Origin: an uncultured Brachyspira sp.
GTDB lineage: Bacteria > Spirochaetota > Brachyspiria > Brachyspirales > Brachyspiraceae
Direction: 5' to 3'
DNA: 32,852 nucleotides
Assembly (NCBI RefSeq): GCF_910578695.1
Contig: NZ_CAJTQJ010000027.1
Location: forward strand, 1 to 32,852
Shown: one piece after another, positions 16,615 through 24,238 of the stretch
How positions within the stretch are numbered: the first letter of the stretch is position 1
Layout: the number at the start of each line of letters is the position of its first letter
Program-made: the position numbers and the translations under genes
The notes under the pieces: generated by a model
What the model was told of the DNA's origin: nothing
Databases searched by the model: none
What the model saw: only the letters and a program-made list of their open reading frames with translations

Positions 16615-16981
16615 TATATATAAACTCAAAATATCAGATAATATAAAACATATTGTATATGATATAGAGCTTCATCAATATTCTTAATTTCTGCAGTAAA
16701 TCAAATGGCTTTTTTATATTTGTATTATGATTTATAAAAAAAAATCATCAATTTTATGAAACAATGCTTGATTATATTAAAAGTATATTTTATACATACT
16801 TATAATAATACTGAATTTACTTATAAAAACAGAACATTATTATACATATTTTATAATTTCTGCATAACAATTATCACTAATAGCAGCATACTATAGCTAT
16901 TTTTTGGGCATAAATATTATATATACCGCATTTTATATCAAAAAATTGTGCTGTATATATGTTTTATGTAAATAATAGATA
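16615..16981. other. Intergenic stretch without a supported gene
   Basis: About 370 AT-rich bases between the divergent D12 methyltransferase and ferredoxin units. I see no open frame with a ribosome site, no strong hairpin and no repeat of the nested-hairpin family. Confidence 0.6.
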
Positions 16982-17010
16982 TTGATTTCATTATTAATTT
17001 ATGTTATAAT
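16982..17010 (+). promoter_or_regulatory. Sigma70-type promoter of the ferredoxin gene
   Basis: TTGATT (16982-16987), a 17-base spacer and a perfect TATAAT (17005-17010). The start would be near 17017, with GGAGGG at 17033-17038 before the ATG at 17045. This is one of the best promoters in the window and suggests high expression. Confidence 0.8.
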
Positions 17011-17044
17011 TATATTACAGTTTAATTTTTATGGAGGGTAAATT

Positions 17045-17212
17045 ATGCCACGTATTATAAATAATGATTGTATAGCTTGCGGATCATGTATTCCTGAATG
17101 TGCATTTGATGCTATCAGCGAAGGAGATATCTATGTAATTGATCCTGACAAATGTACAGATTGTGCTGCTTGCGAGCCTGTTTGCCCAAGCAATGCTATA
17201 CTACCAGCTTAA
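17045..17212 (+). CDS. 2[4Fe-4S] bacterial ferredoxin
   Basis: 55 residues, the normal length of clostridial-type ferredoxins, a soluble low-potential electron carrier of fermentative anaerobes. Cys9, Cys12, Cys15 and Cys19 (CIACGSCIPEC) and Cys37, Cys40, Cys43 and Cys47 (CTDCAACEPVC followed by Pro) form the two CxxCxxCxxxC cluster sites; each cluster takes three ligands from one motif and one from the other. The two halves are clearly duplicated. It has its own promoter (16982-17010), a GGAGGG ribosome site and its own terminator, so it is a single-gene unit. Likely partners, such as pyruvate:ferredoxin oxidoreductase, are not in the window. Confidence 0.95.
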   Translation: MPRIINNDCIACGSCIPECAFDAISEGDIYVIDPDKCTDCAACEPVCPSNAILPA

Positions 17213-17232
17213 TTTTTGCTTATGGCATAGCA

Positions 17233-17275
17233 AGGGCGGGTTTTAATATGATATTAAAGCCTGCCCTATTTTTTT
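17233..17275 (+). terminator. Strong intrinsic terminator of the ferredoxin gene
   Basis: AGGGCGGGTTTTAATAT (17233-17249) pairs with the complementary arm ending GCCTGCCCT (17250-17267), with G-T pairs only, followed by a run of T to 17275. It lies just upstream of recO. Confidence 0.9.
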
Positions 17276-17291
17276 ATAATAAGGAATAATA

Positions 17292-18074
17292 TTGATAAAA
17301 AATACAAATGCCTTTATACTATCTTATAATCAATATAAAAATTCTTCTATAATAGCATCTTTTCTTACAGATAATTCTATAATTCAGGCAATATGCTACA
17401 GAGCAAAAAAAAACTCAAAATCATTCGGTTCAGATTTAGAAAGCATTTCAAAACTTAATATAAATATATATAAAAAAAATGAAAATCATCTCTCAATATT
17501 AAAAGAATCTTCTATTATAAAAAATTATAAAATATTAGAAAAATCTATATATTCATCTTTAGCTGTATTTTATATAAGAGAAATATTTCTTCACTGTGCT
17601 AAAGATTTTGATAATAGATATTTCATTTTAATGGAAAAAACTTTAGATGCTTTAGAAAGTTTAGAAGAAAATAATTATGATGATAAAATAAAAAAAATGT
17701 ATATTGATATTTTGATTAGGGCATTTGAAATAAAAACGCTTCATATAGCAGGAATATCCCCAAATTTAGATAAATGTATAATATGCGGAAATTCTGATAA
17801 TACTTTGTTTTATTCTATATTAGAAGGAGGATTAATATGTTCTAAATGCAAAAATATTATAAAAGACTCTATAAAAATTACAGAAAATGATAAATTGTTT
17901 ATGAGAATAATAAAATACACATCATTAATAGATATAATAAAAAATGAAGATTTAAAAAATATATATAATAATTCAATAAATAATGTAAAAAATATAATGG
18001 AAAAATCTATATTTAATCATATAAATAAAACTGTAAAAAGCCGTAAAGTATTAGAAGAAATTCTAATTAGTTAA
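17292..18074 (+). CDS. recO: DNA repair protein RecO
   Basis: 260 residues, normal for RecO, which loads RecA on SSB-covered single-stranded DNA with RecR/RecF. The N-terminal OB fold begins NAFILSYNQYKNSSIIASFLT. The central part has GISPNLDKCIICG, and a zinc site is completed by CSKC, as in RecO. The start is TTG at 17292, set by AAGGA at 17281-17285, six bases upstream; no ATG near the domain start is available. Its last 12 bases overlap the 3' end of the HAD gene on the other strand. It stands apart from recF or recR. Confidence 0.85.
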   Translation: MIKNTNAFILSYNQYKNSSIIASFLTDNSIIQAICYRAKKNSKSFGSDLESISKLNINIYKKNENHLSILKESSIIKNYKILEKSIYSSLAVFYIREIFLHCAKDFDNRYFILMEKTLDALESLEENNYDDKIKKMYIDILIRAFEIKTLHIAGISPNLDKCIICGNSDNTLFYSILEGGLICSKCKNIIKDSIKITENDKLFMRIIKYTSLIDIIKNEDLKNIYNNSINNVKNIMEKSIFNHINKTVKSRKVLEEILIS

Positions 18075-18728
18075 TATATCTAATATCTCTTTGGTATTAT
18101 TAACTATATATGAAGCATTTATAAACTCTTCATCATTTCCAAAACCATATTTAACAGCAATAGAATCAATACCTACACTTTCAGCAGCATCTATATCATC
18201 TATTCTGTCGCCTATCATAATAGTTTTACTTTTATCAAATTTTTCTTTTTTTAAGGCATCATTTAATACATCTAATTTACTTTTAATATTTCCGCCAAAT
18301 ATAGGAGCATAAAAATTAGTAAAAAAATCTTTCATATAAAAATGCTCTATTATTTTTAAAGCGGACTCTTTAGGTTTAGCAGTAGCCAAAAATACTTTAT
18401 AATCATTTTCATATAGAGTTTTAATTAAATCATATATTCCGTCATAAAGTGTGCAGTTAAATAATCCGTTATTTCCATTATAATCTTCTCTATAAAATTC
18501 TACAAAATCAACTGATAATTTTTCATCATCACAGCAGTATTTTCTAAAACTGTAATCAAGAGGAGGACCTATAAATTTTTTTAATGTATTATCATCTGGA
18601 ATATTTATATTTAAACTATATGCTTCATTAATTTTTTTTATACTGTAAACAACAGCATTTGCTATACCCAAAGCAGAGTTTACAATTGTACCGTCAAGAT
18701 CAAATAGTATATTAAAATACTTAGGCAT
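18063..18728 (-). CDS. HAD-superfamily phosphatase, phosphoglycolate phosphatase-like
   Basis: 221 residues. HAD motif I is FDLDGTIVNSALG (near residues 9-21), motif II the T in FLATAKP, motif III the Lys in the KSKLDVL region, motif IV MIGDRIDDIDAA. The cap insert contains IGPPLDYSFRKY, typical of the Gph/PpaX branch. The substrate could be phosphoglycolate, pyrophosphate or another small phosphoester; sequence alone does not decide. It is the last gene of the long flagellar run, 47 bases after the NIF3-family gene, and converges on recO with a 12-base overlap of the coding ends. Confidence 0.85.
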   Translation of the reverse strand: MPKYFNILFDLDGTIVNSALGIANAVVYSIKKINEAYSLNINIPDDNTLKKFIGPPLDYSFRKYCCDDEKLSVDFVEFYREDYNGNNGLFNCTLYDGIYDLIKTLYENDYKVFLATAKPKESALKIIEHFYMKDFFTNFYAPIFGGNIKSKLDVLNDALKKEKFDKSKTIMIGDRIDDIDAAESVGIDSIAVKYGFGNDEEFINASYIVNNTKEILDILTN

Positions 18729-18775
18729 TAAAATCTCTCTTTTATATTATTTATATTATTTTTTTAATTTAAATA

Positions 18776-19741
18776 TTATTTTTCTGTAAATATATATCCT
18801 GAAGCAGGTATTATTTCAAAGTTCTCTTTAGTTCTCTCTTTTACAGCTTTAAATAATAAATTAATACCCAAACTATCGCTTGATATATGTCCTGCACATA
18901 CAACATTAATATAATATTTTCTGCATTCATCTAAAAGCTTATCAGATATATTCATCATAATAATAGTGCTTACTCCTGCATTAGATAAAGCCTCTATCAT
19001 AGCAGAATCAAAAGAAGCCCCGCCTGTCATATCAACTATAAATTTACCAACCTTAGATTTACTTGAACCATTAAATATTTTGGGAGGATTAAATCTTTTT
19101 GCAGATATTTTGTACTCTTCTATAGTATACAAAATATCAATAATATCTCCTAATGTATTAGGATTCTCATTTTTAATCTTTTCAGTTAAAAAAGTTTCAG
19201 CAAAATTATCAGCAGCGGTATGCATACACATATAATTAAGTTTAAGAAGTTTAGCAGTATCAACATCTCTATAATGATTAGCACCGAAAACAGATCTGCT
19301 TACCTCATTAAGTCTTTTATTAGTTAATCCTTCAGCAATATTTATAGGAACATTATGAAAAGCATTTTTTTCAGACTGCATAGATATAACATCATAGAAA
19401 TTAACAAAACCATATCCATTAGGATGATGAGTAATAACTAAATCTATATTAATATTTTTTTCATTTAATCTATCTGCAAGTAAAAGCTCAGGAGTCTGCA
19501 TATCTATACCGCAAAGAATTCTTTTTATATCTCTGTCTTCTGCAATATTTAAAATCCTAGTATCAGAATAAGGATTAAAAAGCGTATCTTTATCAAAATA
19601 TTCTTTCTTCTTATCATCTAATTTATCATAATATTTTTTTATATTTTCAAGCTCATTTTCTACTATTTTTCTTCCTCTAGGATCAGCATCAATTGCACAG
19701 TCTACAGCATTTCTATAAAAATCATTTATCTTTAAAGCCAT
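18776..19741 (-). CDS. NIF3/DUF34-family metal-binding protein
   Basis: 321 residues. Metal-site motifs of the NIF3 family can be seen: NIDLVITHHPNGYG (two adjacent histidines), MHTAADN (His and Asp) and CAGHISSDSLG near the C-terminus. The family forms a toroidal hexamer with a two-metal site. Some members are annotated as GTP cyclohydrolase 1 type 2, but the general function is unsettled. The region between the first 60 residues and the HH motif is longer than in short bacterial forms. AGGGG lies just before the ATG. It is 23 bases from fapA and looks cotranscribed with the flagellar genes, although no flagellar role is known. Confidence 0.75.
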   Translation of the reverse strand: MALKINDFYRNAVDCAIDADPRGRKIVENELENIKKYYDKLDDKKKEYFDKDTLFNPYSDTRILNIAEDRDIKRILCGIDMQTPELLLADRLNEKNINIDLVITHHPNGYGFVNFYDVISMQSEKNAFHNVPINIAEGLTNKRLNEVSRSVFGANHYRDVDTAKLLKLNYMCMHTAADNFAETFLTEKIKNENPNTLGDIIDILYTIEEYKISAKRFNPPKIFNGSSKSKVGKFIVDMTGGASFDSAMIEALSNAGVSTIIMMNISDKLLDECRKYYINVVCAGHISSDSLGINLLFKAVKERTKENFEIIPASGYIFTEK

Positions 19742-19764
19742 ATATACCCCTTGCTATATATTTT

Positions 19765-21747
19765 TTATTCTTCTTCAGTAAACCCTTTATTCTCATTTTT
19801 AGGCTCGCCTCTATATTTTTCAGTTTGAATCATACCATCTTCTTCAAAGAATGTAATAGCTTTATAGCTCTGTCTTATAGCAAACTCAGCACTTCCTATA
19901 ACAAGCTGCACGCCTGGAAGCATTTCTTTGCCTGCACTTATTGTAGATTCTACTTTATCTGCTTCAATTTCCTGCATCAAAGTCTCTCTGCTCAAAACTA
20001 TTTCTTCTCTTCTAGTATTAGCCTGTTCTAACTGCTCTTTATAACTTTGAAGCTGTTCTTTTTTCTCATCATCAAGTTTTTTAAGTTTTGCAGCCTGTTC
20101 AAGAGATTTTATATTTCTTTCTGTTTCTTCTATAGATATGTCAAGCTCTTCTTTTTCTCTGTCAAAATCATCTATAGCTCTTCTCTTAGCAGGACTTACT
20201 CCTGTTTCTATTAATGTTTTAGCACCAGCCTGAGAACCAAGCACCTTGCCGTTTACCTCTATCAATGCTCTTAATCTTCCTCCGCTTGCCGATGCCCTCT
20301 TGCCTATAAGTATTATTCTATTATCAGCATCTATATTAGAATTAAGTATAGCTTCAGTAACAACAACATTGTTTCCAGCCTGTATATTTGAGAACTGTAT
20401 AAATTTAGCTATAACATCTCCGCCTGCTTTTACATGACTATTTTCATTACCCTGAATACCAAGTTTAACCATAATATCCCCTTTAGATTCAAGGTCGCAT
20501 TTTCCAACTGTTCCATGTACATCTATATTGCCTTCAGCTTTGATAGAATAATTATCGCTTACGCTTCCCTTAACTACAACGCTTCCAATAAAATTAATAT
20601 TTCCTGTTTCTGGTCCTACATCTCCTGCTACTTCAAATATAGGCTCAACGCTTAAAAGTTTTCCCTTAAGAACAACCTGCCCGCTTATAGATGCTACAAT
20701 ACTCTCTCCGTCATCAGACAGCTCTACATTATCACCTAATATATCTTTAATCTCAATATCTTTGCCGCTTTTAGTTTCTATTTTTATTCCAAGTACAGTT
20801 CTTCCTGATTCTCCTTCCGTAGCAGGAATTTTTTTAGCTAATTTCTGTCCTTGCTCTACATTCTCTACAATAGATAAATCTTTATAATCTATACTTTCAT
20901 CTTCGCCTATATATTTAGGTATAACTTTTTTATTTACATTAACTAAATATTCTATTTTTGCATTTTGTCCGTTTATAGCCTGACGCCCTTCTGCAGCAAG
21001 TATAGGAATATTAAAAGTACCTTCATCTAAGCATTTAGAAACATTTTCTTCCTGAAAACCAAAAGTTATACCGCTGTTTTCTAAAAGCTCCTTAACATCT
21101 TTTAAATCCATTTCTCTCCCGCCTTTAGCAGGCTTTGTAACTGTAACATAAGCACGCATTTTATCATCGCTTATTGTATAGTTAATTTTGGCATTATTTG
21201 CTGATTTACCTATATCCCATTCAGCTATTTTTTCATATTCTCCTGTTTGTTCATGGAGCATTTTCTTTGCTAAGTTAGAATCATATTCCTTAATGCCTGC
21301 ATCTATTAATTTTCCTTCTAGTACAGTAATATCTTCAATTCTATTTCCTTCTGCTACAGGAGGATCTACTTTTAAGAATACTCCGTCTCTTTTAACTCTT
21401 ACAACTATTTCAGTATCTTTATTTAATATTACCTTTTCCTGACTGCCGCCTTCTAAATAAGCATCGCTGTACGAAGCAGAATTAGGGTCGCCTATGCTGG
21501 ATTTATCATAAGTAATATGAGTGTATTTTACTAAAAAAGGCTTAGCACCTATATTAAAAAATCCTTTACTGCCCTCTTCTAGTACTTTATAGCTTAATTC
21601 ATAAATAGGACATTGAAATATGGCAGCAGCCTCCTGCATACCTCTCTCTAAAGAAACAACTGACAATTCTACGGAACGGGTATTTTTATTATTATAAACT
21701 TCTTTATAAAAATCACTTTGCAATATTTTTCTTTTTAACTCATTCAT
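19765..21747 (-). CDS. fapA: FapA-type (DUF342) flagellar assembly protein with Jag-N-like start
   Basis: 660 residues. Residues about 26-76 (VVSLERGMQEAAAIF ... VLEEGSKGFFNIGAKP) resemble the Jag/KhpB N-terminal fold. The DUF342 core follows, with GRQAINGQNAKIEY, the GESGRTVLGIKI segment and a repetitive beta-helix part (GSVVVKGSV, IDVHGTVGKCDLESKGDI). A coiled coil is at about 525-590 (EKEELDISIEETERNIKSLE). FapA is known in Vibrio as a factor in polar flagellum placement. AGGTGA precedes the ATG at 21747; an in-frame GTG lies at 21756. The gene is 15 bases after the sigma factor. Confidence 0.8.
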   Translation of the reverse strand: MNELKRKILQSDFYKEVYNNKNTRSVELSVVSLERGMQEAAAIFQCPIYELSYKVLEEGSKGFFNIGAKPFLVKYTHITYDKSSIGDPNSASYSDAYLEGGSQEKVILNKDTEIVVRVKRDGVFLKVDPPVAEGNRIEDITVLEGKLIDAGIKEYDSNLAKKMLHEQTGEYEKIAEWDIGKSANNAKINYTISDDKMRAYVTVTKPAKGGREMDLKDVKELLENSGITFGFQEENVSKCLDEGTFNIPILAAEGRQAINGQNAKIEYLVNVNKKVIPKYIGEDESIDYKDLSIVENVEQGQKLAKKIPATEGESGRTVLGIKIETKSGKDIEIKDILGDNVELSDDGESIVASISGQVVLKGKLLSVEPIFEVAGDVGPETGNINFIGSVVVKGSVSDNYSIKAEGNIDVHGTVGKCDLESKGDIMVKLGIQGNENSHVKAGGDVIAKFIQFSNIQAGNNVVVTEAILNSNIDADNRIILIGKRASASGGRLRALIEVNGKVLGSQAGAKTLIETGVSPAKRRAIDDFDREKEELDISIEETERNIKSLEQAAKLKKLDDEKKEQLQSYKEQLEQANTRREEIVLSRETLMQEIEADKVESTISAGKEMLPGVQLVIGSAEFAIRQSYKAITFFEEDGMIQTEKYRGEPKNENKGFTEEE

Positions 21748-21762
21748 ATAAATCACCTATTT

Positions 21763-22581
21763 TTATAATAATTGTTTTTTTATCTCAGAAAGGCTGTATC
21801 TTAACTGCTGTATTGCTTTTGTATGAAGCTGCGATATTCTGCTTTCTGAAACCTCTAATACTTTTCCTATCTCTTTCAAAGTAAGATCATCATAATAGTA
21901 CAATATAAGAACCTGCTGTTCTTTTTCAGGAAGTTTTTTTAATGCAGCTATTATTTTATTTTTTACATCTTCTCTTTCTGCTAAATACTCGGGGTTTGTT
22001 TTATCATTAGATTTTAATGTATCTATCACAGATATTTCATCAGAATCATCTCCAACATACCAAACATCGCTTAAAGAAGTAGGAGAAGCCTCTATATATC
22101 TTTTCATAGTTTCATTATACTTGCTTATAGGTATTCCAAGCATATCAGCTATTTCCTGAGGCTTTATATTTCTGCTTAATCTAGCCTCCAATATTTCCCT
22201 TGCCTTTTCTATCTCTTTTACATCTTTTCTTATAGAACGCGGAAGATAATCTAATTTTCTAAGCTCATCATATATAGCCCCTCTGATTCTAGTAACAGCA
22301 TAAGTTTTAAACTTAATATCTCTATTAGGATTATATTTATCAATAGCGTCCATAAGACCGAAAGAACCAAAACCCACTAAATCCTGAAATTCTATATGCT
22401 TATGAGAACCCATATTAACAGATATTTTGCTTGCGACATATTTTACTAAAGGAGAATATTTAATAATTAGAGCCTCTCTTATATAAGGCGAAAGAGTCTT
22501 TTTAAACTCCAGCCAATATTCCTGCTCATTCTCATTAGTAATATTAGGTATTTTATCTTTGTATTTTTTATTCATCTTCAT
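21763..22581 (-). CDS. fliA: Flagellar sigma factor sigma28 (FliA/WhiG family)
   Basis: 272 residues. Region 2 includes SPLVKYVASKI, DLVGFGSFGLMDAIDKY and FKTYAVTRIRGAIYDELRKLDYLPRSIR, the FliA/WhiG signature. Region 3 is ARLSRNIKPQEIADMLGI. Region 4 is EKEQQVLILYYYDDLTLKEIG with the helix-turn-helix SESRISQLHTKA. It would direct late flagellar and chemotaxis genes. No FlgM is seen in the window. An in-frame GTG at 22590 is an alternative start; GAGTG lies seven bases before the ATG at 22581. It sits between the two-TM protein and fapA in the flagellar run. Confidence 0.9.
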   Translation of the reverse strand: MKMNKKYKDKIPNITNENEQEYWLEFKKTLSPYIREALIIKYSPLVKYVASKISVNMGSHKHIEFQDLVGFGSFGLMDAIDKYNPNRDIKFKTYAVTRIRGAIYDELRKLDYLPRSIRKDVKEIEKAREILEARLSRNIKPQEIADMLGIPISKYNETMKRYIEASPTSLSDVWYVGDDSDEISVIDTLKSNDKTNPEYLAEREDVKNKIIAALKKLPEKEQQVLILYYYDDLTLKEIGKVLEVSESRISQLHTKAIQQLRYSLSEIKKQLL

Positions 22582-22662
22582 AATATTCACTCTAACTATT
22601 AATTTTTTTATAATCTATAAATTAATTTTACTTAATTATTATTTTTAGCATTATTATCATTT

Positions 22663-23295
22663 TTAACTATCATCTTTATCTTTAGACATCATAGTTCTTA
22701 AAGCCTTAGCAACATTTTCAGGATTCTCATGAACTTCTCTCAGCATATCGCTTTCGGTAACTTTTTTATCAGTAAACATACTGCTGCTGTTTGAAGTACT
22801 ATAGTTATCACTGCCTCCTGAAGAAGCAGGCTTTCCAAATACTATATCTCCTATATCAGATCCCGAACTAGAATAATTTTGATTAGTTTTTTTATCAGAA
22901 CTTATAGTATTAGGAACATCAGATACAGCAATACTATCAGGATTAAACTCATTAGAAACATTATCATTTACTGTATTATTAATATTATCTGTTAAAGTAT
23001 TTGAATTACCGTCATCATATATAGCATTATAATCTATCTCATTTCTGCTGTTTGAAGTACTTTCTTCTATAATAGCATCTCCCAAATATTTTTTTAATAT
23101 AACTAAAATAAAATATAATATTATTATAGTGATAAATCCAGAAATAAAAGCCTTTAATAAAGATACATCTATTCTATTTTTATATAAAACTGATAATATA
23201 AGCGTTATGATAAATGATAAAAGAGATATTATGCCTGCTAATTTTCCGAAATTAGATGAAAAAATCTGTTTAATTCTATCTGCAATATTATTCAT
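22663..23295 (-). CDS. Two-TM protein of the flagellar operon with FliF-like C-terminal tail
   Basis: 210 residues of no named family. Two membrane helices (about 18-38 and 46-67) put both ends in the cytoplasm. A Ser/Asn/Asp-rich, probably disordered linker spans about 72-180. The last 25 residues, LREVHENPENVAKALRTMMS and following, resemble the C-terminus of FliF that binds FliG (E/D-N-x-P-x-x-V-A-x-x-x-R-x-W/M-x-S-x-D, as I recall for enteric FliF). I infer a membrane-tethered FliG-binding protein. It lies 35 bases after flhG and 81 before the chosen sigma28 start, on the same strand. Confidence 0.7.
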   Translation of the reverse strand: MNNIADRIKQIFSSNFGKLAGIISLLSFIITLILSVLYKNRIDVSLLKAFISGFITIIILYFILVILKKYLGDAIIEESTSNSRNEIDYNAIYDDGNSNTLTDNINNTVNDNVSNEFNPDSIAVSDVPNTISSDKKTNQNYSSSGSDIGDIVFGKPASSGGSDNYSTSNSSSMFTDKKVTESDMLREVHENPENVAKALRTMMSKDKDDS

Positions 23296-23330
23296 AAATT
23301 ACCTCTAAAAAAATTCTATTATTCATTTTA

Positions 23331-24194
23331 TTATTTTTTACCCACAAAAGAAAGCAAAGACTCCATAAATCCGCCCAATCCTTTAATATCTCTGCTCTCA
23401 TCATACTCCATATCTATTATTCTTTTAGCTATATTATATATTGACATAGATGCCTGACATTTATTATCATATTGATAAAAAGGAAGCTGCTGAGAAACTG
23501 CATAAGGAATAGTTTTGTCTTCCATAACATGCCCTAAATATTTAATATTCATATCTAAATACTTTTTACTTGTTATGATAATTTTATCGCTTACTTCCTT
23601 ACCTTCAGAAGGCTTAATAACTCTATTAACCAATATTTTTATATCTGCATTAGCATTTTCAGGTGCTATAGATTTTATTACCCCATAAGCATCTAATATT
23701 GCTGTAAGTTCAGGAGTTGTAACTACAATACTCTCATCTGAAGAAAGTAAAAAATATAAAACCGAATCAGAAATTCCTGCACCTGTATCAACTATTATTA
23801 TATCAGCATCATTCAAAGAATCCATACTATTAATCAATTTATTCAAAGCCTTTCCTGATAAATTTGCTAAAGAAGAAAATCCAGAAGCACCTGCTATATA
23901 CCTTATGCCGTAATCAGTTTCAAGTATCACTTCATGAAGTTTTTTCATACCCTTTATAACATGATATAAATTATATTCAGGCATATTTCCAAGTATAACA
24001 TTTACATTTCCAAGCCCAAGGTCTGCATCTATTAAAAGTACATTCTGTCCTAATTGCTGCAATGCTATAGATAAATTTATAGCTATATTAGTTTTACCTA
24101 CTCCGCCCTTACCGCTGGCTATGCTTATTATTCTCTGAGGACGCTTATCCTTTACGCCCATCATCTTTCTTAATTCATCAGCTTGATCTTTCAT
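23331..24194 (-). CDS. flhG: FlhG (YlxH) MinD-like ATPase, flagellar number regulator
   Basis: 287 residues, normal for FlhG. The N-terminal helix DQADELR (3-9, Gln4) is the FlhF-activating motif. The deviant Walker A is SGKGGVGKTN (27-36, with Lys29 and Lys34). DADLGLGNVNVILG and VDTGAGISDSV are the switch motifs of the ParA/MinD group. A C-terminal amphipathic helix for membrane binding is plausible (MESLLSFVGKK). FlhG stimulates FlhF GTP hydrolysis and limits flagellar number. It follows flhF by 44 bases and precedes the two-TM protein. Confidence 0.92.
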   Translation of the reverse strand: MKDQADELRKMMGVKDKRPQRIISIASGKGGVGKTNIAINLSIALQQLGQNVLLIDADLGLGNVNVILGNMPEYNLYHVIKGMKKLHEVILETDYGIRYIAGASGFSSLANLSGKALNKLINSMDSLNDADIIIVDTGAGISDSVLYFLLSSDESIVVTTPELTAILDAYGVIKSIAPENANADIKILVNRVIKPSEGKEVSDKIIITSKKYLDMNIKYLGHVMEDKTIPYAVSQQLPFYQYDNKCQASMSIYNIAKRIIDMEYDESRDIKGLGGFMESLLSFVGKK

Positions 24195-24238
24195 AGTACT
24201 TATTAATTTCCCAATTATTTTTATTTTTTAATTTTATA

